Assembly: GCF_013294115.1 (NCBI RefSeq) | Contig: NZ_JABSNP010000026.1 | Span: 1-54,879, forward strand | DNA: 54,879 nt | DNA from: Hymenobacter caeli | Lineage (GTDB): Bacteria; Bacteroidota; Bacteroidia; Cytophagales; Hymenobacteraceae | Direction: 5' to 3' | In this document: positions 9,646 to 17,912 of the stretch, piece by piece | Position numbering within the stretch: position 1 is the stretch's first letter | Layout of the letters: each line of letters opens with the position of its first letter | Position numbers and translations under genes: made by a program | The notes under the pieces: generated by a model | What the model saw: the letters and a program-made list of their open reading frames with translations, nothing else | The model's database searches: none | What the model was told of the DNA's origin: nothing

Positions 9646-10170
9646 ATGCAGGTAATAACATTGGGCAAGCCCTACCCTCATCCTAATCCCTACCCTGGGC
9701 AGAATGGTGCACGAGCGCAACTCACCGATAGCTTTATAACAATTCTGTGTTGCTTAAATCAGCCATCAGCACAGGAAATTAGTTTGTGGCGGACAGGAAG
9801 CATTCGCTACGGGCTTCACGAAGTAGCTCCCGGACTACCATTTATTCTGACTGACCTAGGCCAAGGATGGCTGTTCGATGTGACGCTGAATCTGCGCCGG
9901 CCGGGCACGCCTGAAGCAGAAGCCGTCGCCCTAGTCTGGCCTCAGCAAATGGGACAGCGGCTGGTATATGTGCTGCTCGATGCGACTACTAACATCGTGC
10001 ATGGTTGGCAGAGCTTCCAGGCAGCGCCAGCATTCGTTCAAGCCGTCCGCGCCGCCGCTGCCCGACAGTTGTCCATATTTGACAATGAACAACAAATTGC
10101 TGCTAGCCTTGCTAAAGGGGAGTTAATACCGCTACAACAGATGCAGGCGTCAGTCCATTTTTATGGATAA
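9646..10170 (+). CDS. Hypothetical protein, 174 aa, downstream of BREX
   Basis: I do not recognise this family. The start at 9646 (MQVITLGKPYPHPNPYPGQ) is proline-rich. A central region with strand-like segments (FILTDLGQGWLFDVTLNLRRP, QRLVYVLLDATTNIVHGW) and a helical C-terminus (AFVQAVRAAAARQLSIFDNEQ) suggest a small alpha/beta protein. There is no signal peptide, membrane segment or HTH. It is 75 nt after brxL, on the same strand but with higher GC, and faces the Fic gene tail to tail with 43 nt between. It could be a BREX accessory gene or belong to the plasmid backbone; position alone cannot decide. Confidence 0.6.
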   Translation: MQVITLGKPYPHPNPYPGQNGARAQLTDSFITILCCLNQPSAQEISLWRTGSIRYGLHEVAPGLPFILTDLGQGWLFDVTLNLRRPGTPEAEAVALVWPQQMGQRLVYVLLDATTNIVHGWQSFQAAPAFVQAVRAAAARQLSIFDNEQQIAASLAKGELIPLQQMQASVHFYG

Positions 10171-10213
10171 TAGTCAGGCTGTTTCTGCCCGTACCCTTCT
10201 ACAATGGGGATGG

Positions 10214-11575
10214 TCACCGCTCCACGCCACCAGCATCGCGCGTGGAAACACTGGCCGCGCTACGCTCCTGCGCGGAGGGCGCCTTTTCCATAACGCCCAC
10301 CGCACCTTTCAGTTCGTCCAGCGACCGGCTGCCACTCAGGGCCGGAATCTTCTCGGCCGCGTCGATGGATTTGCCCACATTTTCCCGGTTCAGCCCGCCG
10401 ATGAACGGCGTGCGGGCCACGTGCCGGGCCACCTCCTGTAGCCGGGCCGCATCCAGCCCCTTCCCATTCTCACGGAGACCCTGGGCCACCTGGCTGGCCG
10501 CCTGCTTAAAAACAGCCTGAGCCTCGTCGTGGGTTTTGGGCAATACAGGCACTTTCACCGCTGCTTCTTTTACCACCGCTATGGCCTGCACCTGCTCGGC
10601 GGCCGTGCGAAACCGCTTGGCGTCGCTGCGGTCCTGCGCGGCATCGGGGCCTTGCAAGCCAGGGTGCTTGCTGATTTTCTCGGCCGCCTGCTGAAACTGC
10701 GCCAGGTGAGTAGTAATGGCAATGGGGTTCAGGTTGGTGGCTTCCACTCCTTTTCCCACCGCCACGCCCCGCTCGTAGTTGCCGGCTCCCGGCATATTCG
10801 CTACCACATCCATTACCCGGTAGCCGGTCACTTCCAGCTCGCGCCGGGCATCCATCGCCTGCATCGCGGGCGAGAGCGGGGACGGCGGCCGGGCCTGGCT
10901 GGGGTCGCGCAGCTGCTCAGCGACCGCGCCGGGGGCGGGGCTGACAATCTGCTGGAACATGACTTTTAGCGGCTGTAAGTTGCGCTGCGCCTCTTGGGGC
11001 GCGTGCTGGCGCACCATCGCCTCGTCACGAGCGCGGTTTAGGATCGCCGGGTCAATCCGGCTGAACTCCACCTGGTAGCCGGCTTCTTTGCCCAGTTGGG
11101 TGAAGGCCGCTTGCAGGGTGCGGCCGTTGCCATCCCGAAAGGCGTGGGTGTGGTTGTACTGGTCGAGATAGTAGGCCGCGCGCTCGGTAAACTTCTCCTC
11201 CGACAGGCCTTTCAAGTTGTTCTCCTTGCCCAGTTGCGCGCCGATGGCATCAAGGCGCTGCGCAATTTCCTTGTGCGGCGCATAGGTCATCGTCTCCTTG
11301 AAGCCGGTGACATAGGTGGGCTTGTGCCCCTGGAACTCGCGGTCGGCGCGGGTTTCGCCCGCCCACTGGTACACGCCCTCGAACAGCTTCTTGTGAATCT
11401 CCTTAAGGTGAGCCTGGTCGTAGCGCCCGCCCTGGATGCCGCCCAACTGGTTAAGGCGCTCCAGACGGGGCAGCGAAGAGTCGGTTTCGGCCTGGGCCAG
11501 GGCCTGCGGGTCAGTAATTCCCAGACGATTCAGCCGCACCCCGTTCTCGTCGCTGAATCGGTCGTTGGCTACCAT
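10214..11575 (-). CDS. Fic-domain AMP-transferase toxin (VbhT-like)
   Basis: The 453-aa protein has a Fic domain in its first 200 residues with the active-site motif H144-AFRDGNGR-152. Fic enzymes transfer AMP from ATP to target proteins. The canonical motif ends GNGRxxR, but the last Arg is Gln here (Q155), which may lower activity. Residues 215-453 are a helical, Ala-rich region that I cannot assign. In Bartonella VbhT and Bep proteins the equivalent part is a secretion signal for a conjugation machine, and placement at the end of a mobilisation operon would fit such a role. The start overlaps the antitoxin stop (TGATG), so expression is coupled. Toxin identity is well supported; secretion is inference. 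Confidence 0.85.
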   Translation of the reverse strand: MVANDRFSDENGVRLNRLGITDPQALAQAETDSSLPRLERLNQLGGIQGGRYDQAHLKEIHKKLFEGVYQWAGETRADREFQGHKPTYVTGFKETMTYAPHKEIAQRLDAIGAQLGKENNLKGLSEEKFTERAAYYLDQYNHTHAFRDGNGRTLQAAFTQLGKEAGYQVEFSRIDPAILNRARDEAMVRQHAPQEAQRNLQPLKVMFQQIVSPAPGAVAEQLRDPSQARPPSPLSPAMQAMDARRELEVTGYRVMDVVANMPGAGNYERGVAVGKGVEATNLNPIAITTHLAQFQQAAEKISKHPGLQGPDAAQDRSDAKRFRTAAEQVQAIAVVKEAAVKVPVLPKTHDEAQAVFKQAASQVAQGLRENGKGLDAARLQEVARHVARTPFIGGLNRENVGKSIDAAEKIPALSGSRSLDELKGAVGVMEKAPSAQERSAASVSTRDAGGVER

Positions 11576-11844
11576 CAGCGGGCAGACTGAGCATTAGCCT
11601 CCGCGCCCGCCGGGGGCTGGTGGCGGGCCAGCAGCATGGCATCGGTCAACTCAACAACCTGGTCGATGCTCAGCTCGCCATCGACGTAGCGCTGCATCAG
11701 CGCCAGGCTCTCCAGGCTCGGGGCCGGACCGTTGCTCATCAGCGTGGCCACTGAATTGGTGGCACTACGCTCGCGCTCCTGGCGGGCGGTCAGCTGCTCG
11801 GGGGTAAGGCCGGCCGGGGCGGGCGTAAAAAAGGGCTGTTTCAT
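11575..11844 (-). CDS. VbhA-like antitoxin of the Fic toxin
   Basis: This 89-aa protein (start MKQPFF at 11844; an upstream start at 11871 is possible) precedes the Fic gene with a 1-nt overlap. Residues 22-64 resemble the VbhA antitoxin fold: RQERERSATNSVATLMSNG, a short loop, then a helix and RYVDGELSIDQVV. VbhA-type antitoxins insert a helix with the motif (S/T)xxxE(G/N), whose Glu blocks the ATP site of the Fic partner. The best match here is T34-LMS-N38-G39, with Asn instead of Glu, so inhibition may work differently or be weakened. The pairing with Fic is clear from order and coupling. Confidence 0.7.
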   Translation of the reverse strand: MKQPFFTPAPAGLTPEQLTARQERERSATNSVATLMSNGPAPSLESLALMQRYVDGELSIDQVVELTDAMLLARHQPPAGAEANAQSAR

Positions 11845-11923
11845 GGGTTTTGGGATAAGGTTTATAGGCACTCTATTAACACTAAAAAGGGCCTAAACGT
11901 GGCATTGGAGTGGGTTTTTCTAG

Positions 11924-14176
11924 CTAATCGAGGTCATTTCTGGTGCCGCCGGCTAAGGTGTTTACGTGCAGGGCCAGCGTCTCCCGCACCTCCCGGCTCA
12001 CGCGCTGGTAGTTCTCCTGCACAACGACCGAAAGGGTGTCGCTCCCCTCCCCTTCTGGGTCGCCGAAGGTGGCCACCGGGTGCAGCGGAAACCGCTCCTT
12101 CGTGGCGTCGGTGCGCGAGATAGTGCCCTGGAAAAAGGTCTTCTCCGTTTCCACCGTCTGCCCGATAAACTCGCCCTGCTGCAAGCCGATGGCATCCTGC
12201 ACCCGCACCAAGCTGCGCTCCTGGTAGCTCGTGCTCAGGTTCGAGCTGTTGCTGCCGCTGCCGGTGCCGCCCTGGCTTTTGCCGGTGCTGGTGCTGTGCA
12301 TTTCCTTGTCCTCCCGGCCCACCAGCTCGGAAATGAATTTGGCGGTATCGAGGCTGTTGACCTTGCCGAAGAACTGGTTGTTGAGGTTGCTGACCATAAC
12401 TTTCATCTTCTCAGGCCCATAAGCATCGGTCATTTGCGCTAAGTCCTGGGTCATGTAGATAGTCGCCACCTTGTTACTGCGGGCCGTGGCCGGCAGCACC
12501 TCCAGCCCCGGCACGTATACCGTGGCGGCCTCGTCGAGGAACACGTAGCTGCGGTGCTTATGCTGCTGGTTCATCAGCTTGATGGCCACCGTAATGATGC
12601 AGCTCACCACCGGCGAAAAAGTCTCCTTCAGCGTCGGGTCGTTGCCGATGCACAGCAGCGCCGGCTGCGCGGGGTCATTCAGATTTAGCGAAAACCCCTC
12701 CCCTGCCGCCTCGTCGGGCGTGAGCACCCACACGATTTCCGGGCTGTTAATCCGGTTCAGAATCACTTGTAGGGTACCCACCACGGCGGCCACCTGCTTC
12801 TCAGCCCGCTGCTCCACGGCCGTCACGATGCTGCGCACCATGCCGGCGCACTCCTGGTCGGTTTCGAGCATACTCAGCACGTGCTTGAAGTCCTTGTGCA
12901 CGGCCGTGGCCACCACGTGCGGAATGGTGCAATAGCGCGGAAAGTGCTTTTTGTAAAACCAGATGATGCCAGTCAGATAAGCCACCGCGCTGATGTCGAA
13001 GAACTCCATCTTGCGAATGCTGGCCGGGTTTAGGTTGTTGATGATGGCCCGCGAATACTCTTCGGCAAACGCCACCACCGGCATGTCCTCCGCCCGCAGC
13101 GGGTTCACCCGCTCGCTGCGCGTCAGGTCGCGGAAGTTGATGACGTGGAACACCACCGCCGGCTCCGGCTCGCCGTTGGCTTGCCGCCGGGGAGGCAGCT
13201 CACGGCGGTTGGCCAGCTCCAGCGCCTTCTGGGCCGTCTCGGCCAGCACCGGAAACTTAAAGTCGTAGATGAGGCCCGCGAAGTTTTTGGCCGCCAGCTG
13301 CTCAATCAGCGGCTCCCCGATGGAGAAGGTTTTACCCGCGCCGGCCCCGCCCAGTACCAGCACGCCCCGGTACGGATTGGGCACGTTAATCCAGCCGCCA
13401 TCGTCGGTGGGCAGGTTGAAGCCGTCCGGGGTTTCGCGCTTCTTGTGCTCCACGCTCAGCCCAAACGCCGGGCTCTTGGTAGTCGCCCACAGCAGCCCCG
13501 CCACAAATCCGCTGCCCAGCACCGCTGCTGCTGCGCCGGGGTAGCCGTAGTGAATAAAGCCCGCCGAGTACGTGTGGATGGTCAGCAGCAAGTAGGCCCC
13601 TACTAGGAACACCACCGCGCACCCGCCCGCCACGATGCGCAGGGCCTGCGGGTCCAGCGGCTTGCGCTTCGCCTGCCCCGGCCGGCGCGCGGGTGCCGAC
13701 TGCACAAATACGAGGGCCAGCGCAGCCAGCACCAGCAAGACGCGCAGGTAGATGCCGGCGGCGGCATAGAACTTCCCAGCCCTTACCAGCAGCTTGCTCT
13801 TAAAGCCTAGCCCCGCCGGGGCCGCCCGGCCCACGCGGGCCCCTCCCCTACCCCTCGCCGTATCGCCAGCTCCACCAGCGGCGGCCGTATCAGCTCGCCC
13901 CTGGCCCAATACCGGCGCTACTGGCCGGTGCAGCCGGGCGCGCTGCGCGGCGGCCCGCTCCCGGTTGATAACCACCATGCGGGCCGCCAGCCGCTGCCCG
14001 GGCGTTAGCGCCGGCCCAGCGGTGGCCACGGCCCGCTGCGCGGCCTGCGCCACGGCAATGTCCAGCTGGTGCTGGAGCGTATACCACTCGCCCGCCAGCA
14101 GGGCAACAATAAATAGCCCGAAAATCAGACCGATGTTCTGCGTGTTGGCGGCGGGCCGGGGTGCTTGAGTCGTCAT
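11924..14176 (-). CDS. VirD4/TraG-type conjugative coupling protein
   Basis: About 750 aa. Walker A GGAGAGKT lies at residues 277-284 of the frame that begins at TTG 14179; ATG 14176 is the likelier start. A Walker B region SYVFLDEAATVYVP is followed by RSNKVATIYMTQD, as in TraG/VirD4 ATPases that pass the relaxase-bound strand to a secretion channel. Membrane segments are seen near residues 17-33, 145-161, 183-201 and 215-231, giving a membrane-anchored N-terminus. It lies 37 nt after the relaxase gene in the same operon. No other type IV secretion genes are in the window, so the plasmid appears mobilisable by a helper rather than self-transmissible. Confidence 0.9.
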   Translation of the reverse strand: MTTQAPRPAANTQNIGLIFGLFIVALLAGEWYTLQHQLDIAVAQAAQRAVATAGPALTPGQRLAARMVVINRERAAAQRARLHRPVAPVLGQGRADTAAAGGAGDTARGRGGARVGRAAPAGLGFKSKLLVRAGKFYAAAGIYLRVLLVLAALALVFVQSAPARRPGQAKRKPLDPQALRIVAGGCAVVFLVGAYLLLTIHTYSAGFIHYGYPGAAAAVLGSGFVAGLLWATTKSPAFGLSVEHKKRETPDGFNLPTDDGGWINVPNPYRGVLVLGGAGAGKTFSIGEPLIEQLAAKNFAGLIYDFKFPVLAETAQKALELANRRELPPRRQANGEPEPAVVFHVINFRDLTRSERVNPLRAEDMPVVAFAEEYSRAIINNLNPASIRKMEFFDISAVAYLTGIIWFYKKHFPRYCTIPHVVATAVHKDFKHVLSMLETDQECAGMVRSIVTAVEQRAEKQVAAVVGTLQVILNRINSPEIVWVLTPDEAAGEGFSLNLNDPAQPALLCIGNDPTLKETFSPVVSCIITVAIKLMNQQHKHRSYVFLDEAATVYVPGLEVLPATARSNKVATIYMTQDLAQMTDAYGPEKMKVMVSNLNNQFFGKVNSLDTAKFISELVGREDKEMHSTSTGKSQGGTGSGSNSSNLSTSYQERSLVRVQDAIGLQQGEFIGQTVETEKTFFQGTISRTDATKERFPLHPVATFGDPEGEGSDTLSVVVQENYQRVSREVRETLALHVNTLAGGTRNDLD

Positions 14177-14216
14177 CAAAAAAAATTAACAGGAGTAGAA
14201 TTAGCCAGCGGCACCT

Positions 14217-15239
14217 TCACATTTCGATGTCCAGCTCGGCGCGGCGGCGGCCTTTTTTCTCGGCTATTTGCTCGGTCTGCTCGTCGCGGCCCCCGCCGGA
14301 CCGCACCAGCTGCTGCACGGCGTGCAGTACCGTCGTGGCCGTATGCTGCGGAGCCGGCTGCTCCCGGCCGGTGGCCAGCAGGTGGTAAGCGTTATCGATG
14401 GGGCGGCCATCATGCGCCCGCTCCTCTACCCGGCTGAGCATCCGGTAAAACGTCTGGTCAAACTGCCGGTCCCTAGCAATCTGCCCCACCTTTTCCGGGT
14501 TCAGGCGCTGCTCGGCGGGCACCAGCAGATTGATGCGCACCACCCGCTCCCCAATCTTAGCCAGGCGGCCGGCGTCGTAGGTGGTATCCCGCGCGCGGGC
14601 TTTGGGGCGCAGCTTCTCGTGGGCCTGGGCCACGTAGCCAAACTGCTGCTCAAACTGCCGGCCGGCCGCCACCTGCCATTTCGTTAAGTCAAACCGCTGC
14701 TTGCGTCCGCCCGGATTAAGGGAGATTTTCTGCTCCGCATCGCGGGCGCTCACGATGATATGCACGTGGCTTTGCCGCCCCGCCCGCCGCTCCCCGGCCC
14801 GCGCCTGGCCCGCCGCTACTTCCGGGTCAGTCCCCCGATGGGTGCGCTGCTGGTGCACGATGGCCCCCCACACCAAGTCGGTGCTGCGCAGCTGCTGCCC
14901 ACCCTTCAGCTTAAAGTTCTGCGCGTACTCGTCCATCACCCGCCGCGTGTATTCCTTCAGCTTTGCCGGGTCGCTGCCAATGTGGGCCAACTCGTCTTCG
15001 CTGGGGCTTAACACCAGCGAGTAAAACCGCGCTTCCCCGGCCCGTAGCCCTTTCACATTGGCATCAATCATTTGCTGTAATTCGTCCGCGCTCAACTCGT
15101 CACCGGCCCCGAAAAACCGGGCCTCCTGCCCCTCCCCTACCGCCTCCTGCTTGAGATAATTTAGGGTCTGAGCACAGCTGCCGCTGTTGGTATAAGCGGC
15201 TTTTCCGTGCGTCGCAGGATTAATTAGCTTGACGTACAT
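14217..15239 (-). CDS. Relaxase/mobilisation protein (DUF5712-like, MobB)
   Basis: The 340-aa protein starts MYVKLINPATHG and contains the relaxase metal-binding motif SHVHIIVSARD with His158 and His160. An upstream IVHQQRTHRGTDPE segment probably supplies further ligands. The N-terminal Tyr2 or Tyr16 could be the nicking tyrosine. Relaxases nick oriT and lead the strand into the recipient. The C-terminus is charged and helical. The family call (DUF5712, common on Bacteroidota plasmids) is from recall. It lies between a BfmA-like protein gene and the coupling protein gene, the usual order of a mobilisation operon. Confidence 0.85.
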   Translation of the reverse strand: MYVKLINPATHGKAAYTNSGSCAQTLNYLKQEAVGEGQEARFFGAGDELSADELQQMIDANVKGLRAGEARFYSLVLSPSEDELAHIGSDPAKLKEYTRRVMDEYAQNFKLKGGQQLRSTDLVWGAIVHQQRTHRGTDPEVAAGQARAGERRAGRQSHVHIIVSARDAEQKISLNPGGRKQRFDLTKWQVAAGRQFEQQFGYVAQAHEKLRPKARARDTTYDAGRLAKIGERVVRINLLVPAEQRLNPEKVGQIARDRQFDQTFYRMLSRVEERAHDGRPIDNAYHLLATGREQPAPQHTATTVLHAVQQLVRSGGGRDEQTEQIAEKKGRRRAELDIEM

Positions 15240-15291
15240 CAGGGATTTTAAACGAATATTCTGAATGTCTTTACTCTACACTTCTCTACTT

Positions 15292-15804
15292 TTACACTTT
15301 ATCAGTTTCCTCAACAACCGGCTTTATCCGTCGCCCCGGCCCTGCCTTTTTAGCTGTCACCAGCGCTTCGATGGTCTGCTTCTCAATCGCCTCTTCATTG
15401 CGTCCACGCAAGAGTTTCAGGGCTTCCTGCTGCTGCTGGAGTTGGGCTTCGCTCAGCGTTTCCAGCCGGGAGCTAAGGTTGCTTACCAGGATTTCATTCA
15501 TGCGCAGTACCCGGTCCAGCGTGATGCGGGTGCGCAGCATCTCTTCCAGTATCCCGGTCAATAGGCCCCGCTCCTGCTCTTGCAGAAACCCGAATACCCG
15601 GTCTCCCAGCTTCTTTATCTGCTGCATAATTAGCTGCCCTTCCCGTGCTTCCGTCTCCCGGGGGTCAAGACCCCGTGTGGCGAAGTATTCGACTGCCGCG
15701 CTGGCATAAATGCCCAGCGAGGTACCCATGCTAATGGCGGCTGCCTCACCCTTACGGTGCGTGCTATTATCCAAGGTCACTCGCTTGCGTAGTTCCGCGC
15801 TCAT
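15292..15804 (-). CDS. BfmA/BtgA-like mobilisation accessory protein
   Basis: The 170-aa protein begins MSAELRKRVTLDNSTHRKGEAAAISMG, a short DNA-binding-like segment, followed by GIYASAAVEYFATRGLDPRE and a long helical and glutamine-rich coiled region ending in a basic tail (KKAGPGRRIKP). This matches the layout of BfmA/BtgA proteins, which bind oriT and help the relaxase on Bacteroides mobilisable elements. It is the first gene of the minus-strand operon and borders a long intergenic region with a strong stem-loop, the expected oriT location. Its last codons overlap one copy of the pyrimidine-rich repeat described upstream of parA. Confidence 0.7.
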   Translation of the reverse strand: MSAELRKRVTLDNSTHRKGEAAAISMGTSLGIYASAAVEYFATRGLDPRETEAREGQLIMQQIKKLGDRVFGFLQEQERGLLTGILEEMLRTRITLDRVLRMNEILVSNLSSRLETLSEAQLQQQQEALKLLRGRNEEAIEKQTIEALVTAKKAGPGRRIKPVVEETDKV

Positions 15805-15906
15805 CGGGTATGTTTTAGGTATAATTGGCTTGGGTGGCCCAGAATTAGCTCAGTTAATCAGTTACTTAGAGGCAACTGGCCCCTAAATCAGCTCTGCTGA
15901 TTTATA

Positions 15907-15948
15907 AACACCACAATCCTAGGCGCTTAGCTCTAGGCTTGTGGTGTT
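15907..15948. other. Perfect stem-loop, candidate oriT or mob-operon regulatory site
   Basis: Arms AACACCACAA (15907-15916) and TTGTGGTGTT (15939-15948) are exact complements, extended by CCTAG (15918-15922) and CTAGG (15933-15937) around a 10-nt loop. It is about 100 bp upstream of the first mobilisation gene. Relaxase origins usually carry such inverted repeats next to the nick site. It lacks a U-tract, so an ordinary terminator is less likely. The role is inferred from location. Confidence 0.5.
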
Positions 15949-16136
15949 CTTCTTGCTAAGCTAAACTAAGATTAGTAAAAAGTTAGTTAAAAGCTAGTAC
16001 GCAGTACCTGCCAGGTTGTTTAGCCTAGGCTGATAACTTTTTGCTAGCCTCTGCTTTAGCCCACTATCTCGCTCACCCAGGCACACTATCATTTTCCGAT
16101 TTTGGGGCCACTCGCATCAACGCCGAAGTAGTATTC

Positions 16137-16575
16137 TCCACTTCTCTACTTTTACAATATTGGTTGACGCATTAGTAGGAGCAAGGATATTGTATCGCTT
16201 TTGTAACAACTTCTACTTTTCCCTTTCTCTACTTATACACGTCTCCACTTTACATACACAACGCTCATCCGCCCCGAATTTTTTACCTGTTTCTACTTCT
16301 CTACTTTTACACTTCTCTCGCAACACTACTAGCAGGCTACAAATACCGTGTAGCGCATTTCTCTACTTTTCCACATTTCTACTTCACCACTTTTCTACTT
16401 GCTCGTTCAATCTAAATAATTTGACAACGAGCTCTCGCTTGCTTTATCACAAATCTTCCCACTTTACACTTCTCTACTCTTCTACTACTCTCTTTTTCTA
16501 CCTTTTACTTTCTCTACTTTTCTACTTCTCTTAGTTTCCCTTTTTACACGAGTACACTTTTCTACTTTTACATTA
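16137..16575 (+). repeat. Pyrimidine-rich iterated repeat upstream of parA, candidate centromere
   Basis: Many degenerate copies of a unit near CTTCTCTACTTTTACAC occur in about 440 bp (for example at 16139-16156, 16300-16315, 16501-16520 and 16556-16572), with nearly all thymines and cytosines on the plus strand. A further copy lies at 15271-15300 between bfmA and the relaxase gene. An array directly before parA on a plasmid is the expected place of a partition site. The ORF across it (16160-16534) is an artefact of the repeats. The rest of 15805-16136 holds the stem-loop and AT-rich, promoter-like sequence, with no gene seen. Confidence 0.6.
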
Positions 16576-16627
16576 CATTTGCTGTCTCAGCGGGCTGGTC
16601 TGCTCACTCCCTATCCCCGTTAATGCA

Positions 16628-17401
16628 ATGGCTAAAATCATCAGCTTTGCCACCCAAAAAGGTGGCTCTGGAAAATCAACCCTGGCCCTGGTACTGGCTG
16701 CGCCGCTGGCCACGGAGTACGGCCTGCGCATTGCGGTGCTGGACTGCGACTATCAGCAGAGCATTGTCAAGACCCGCGAGCAGGTAGATGCTGATAACTT
16801 CGAGGAGCTGCTCAAAACGAATCCGGCGGCGCAGTACCCGTATGACGTGTTTGCGCTGGGCCTGGGGCAGGTGTTCGACTTTATTGACGACCCGGAAAAG
16901 GACTACGACCTCATCATCGTCGACGTACCGGGCCGGGCCGATGGGGATGACGTTTTTAACGTGCTCACGGCCTGCGACGCGGTGATTGTGCCCCTAGTGT
17001 CGGATTACCTGGACCGGGCCTCCACGGCCGAGTTTATGAATATTCTGGAGGCCATCAAGAAATCGGCGGACACCCACGGCATCGCCTTTCAGTACTTCGG
17101 GCTGTCGACCAAGCGGGTAGCGGGCCGTCGGGAAGAAAAGCAGATGGATGACTACATCGATGGGCTGGGCCTGGCGCGCTTCAACTCGTACCTGAGCAAC
17201 CGGGTGGCGTACTCGCGGGCCTCGACGCTCTACAGCCTGCTAAATCCGGCCTGGCTGCGCTACGCCGGGGGCAACAAGGAAACGGCTGATGAAATCCGCC
17301 GCTTGTGCGACGAGTTGGTGGAGCGGCTGGACCTGCCGACTCGTAAAGCCGCGCCGGCCGGCACCGGCAAGAATTCCACCGCCTCAACTGACTCTAACTA
17401 A
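16628..17401 (+). CDS. parA: ParA-type plasmid partition ATPase
   Basis: A 257-aa protein with the deviant Walker A motif KGGSGKST at residues 11-18 (Lys11 signature lysine), the A' segment IAVLDCDYQQS and Walker B DLIIVDVPG. These identify a ParA/MinD-type ATPase that moves plasmid copies apart along the nucleoid. No N-terminal HTH is present, so it is of the short ParA class (type Ib-like), in which the partner protein usually handles DNA binding and repression. It is preceded by the repeat array, the likely centromere, and overlaps the next gene by 1 nt (TAATG), which indicates a parA-partner operon. Confidence 0.93.
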   Translation: MAKIISFATQKGGSGKSTLALVLAAPLATEYGLRIAVLDCDYQQSIVKTREQVDADNFEELLKTNPAAQYPYDVFALGLGQVFDFIDDPEKDYDLIIVDVPGRADGDDVFNVLTACDAVIVPLVSDYLDRASTAEFMNILEAIKKSADTHGIAFQYFGLSTKRVAGRREEKQMDDYIDGLGLARFNSYLSNRVAYSRASTLYSLLNPAWLRYAGGNKETADEIRRLCDELVERLDLPTRKAAPAGTGKNSTASTDSN

Positions 17402-17910
17402 TGTTTAAGCCCGCCAAGATTGAATCGCGCCGGGGGCGCATCCCAGTATCAGAAGAAGCCCGCCGGGAAGCCCGGGCGGGGATGGGAGGGGAGCAGACCG
17501 CGCTGGCCGCCGCCACCCCGGTGGTACCGGTGGCTCCCGCTGCGCCAGTAGTAGGGGAGGGGGCCCCAGAGCCCTCGGCACCAGCGGCGGAAGTAGCCCC
17601 GCCGGTGGTGGAGGCTGCGGCTGCCCCAGTGGCTCCCGCAGCAGTAACTCCTGCAGAGGCCCCCGCCCGCCGGCTGCGTGCGACCAAAGCCGCCTTGGCT
17701 CCGGTGGTGGCCACTGGCCCCGAGCAGGAGCACTCGGTGAAGCTCTCCCGGTCGGTAGTGCAGCAAATCAAGCTCACGTTGGCCTTGCTGCCTAGCGCGC
17801 CCGATAACCCGGCTAACATCAAGCAGTATCTGGAAATGGCCCACCGGCTGCTGGACGCGCAGATGCGCAAGGCGGGTAAGCTGCCGCCGGCTCCTAGCCC
17901 AGGGGTATAG
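17401..17910 (+). CDS. Small ParA partner protein, putative centromere-binding
   Basis: The 169-aa protein starts at the last base of parA. It has three parts: a basic N-terminus (KPAKIESRRGRIPVSEEARREAR), a long Pro/Ala/Val-rich low-complexity linker at about residues 30-100, and a helical C-terminus from about residue 115 (SVKLSRSVVQQIKLTL... QYLEMAHRLLDAQMRKAG). The basic end followed by a flexible linker fits a DNA-binding adaptor that stimulates ParA, and the C-terminal helices may dimerise. I see no ParB (ParBc) nuclease-like domain. It resembles the DUF3408-type proteins found beside ParA on Bacteroidota elements in position more than in sequence. Role inferred from operon structure. 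Confidence 0.65.
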   Translation: MFKPAKIESRRGRIPVSEEARREARAGMGGEQTALAAATPVVPVAPAAPVVGEGAPEPSAPAAEVAPPVVEAAAAPVAPAAVTPAEAPARRLRATKAALAPVVATGPEQEHSVKLSRSVVQQIKLTLALLPSAPDNPANIKQYLEMAHRLLDAQMRKAGKLPPAPSPGV

Positions 17911-17912
17911 AT

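Noticed and set aside
10529..15154. Many long plus-strand ORFs opposite the Fic, coupling-protein and relaxase genes
   Set aside because: They are antisense frames of high-GC genes; compositions are rich in Arg, Pro and Ala without motifs, while the minus-strand frames have clear family motifs.
15907..15948. Stem-loop as a Rho-independent terminator
   Set aside because: No T-run follows on either strand, and no gene ends beside it.
16160..16534. An ORF of 124 aa across the repeat array
   Set aside because: Its Ser/Leu/Phe-rich sequence comes from the TCTACTTTT repeats; it has no domain and no plausible start context.
16137..16575. The repeat array as a CRISPR
   Set aside because: Units are degenerate, short and not separated by unique spacers of constant length; no cas genes are near.
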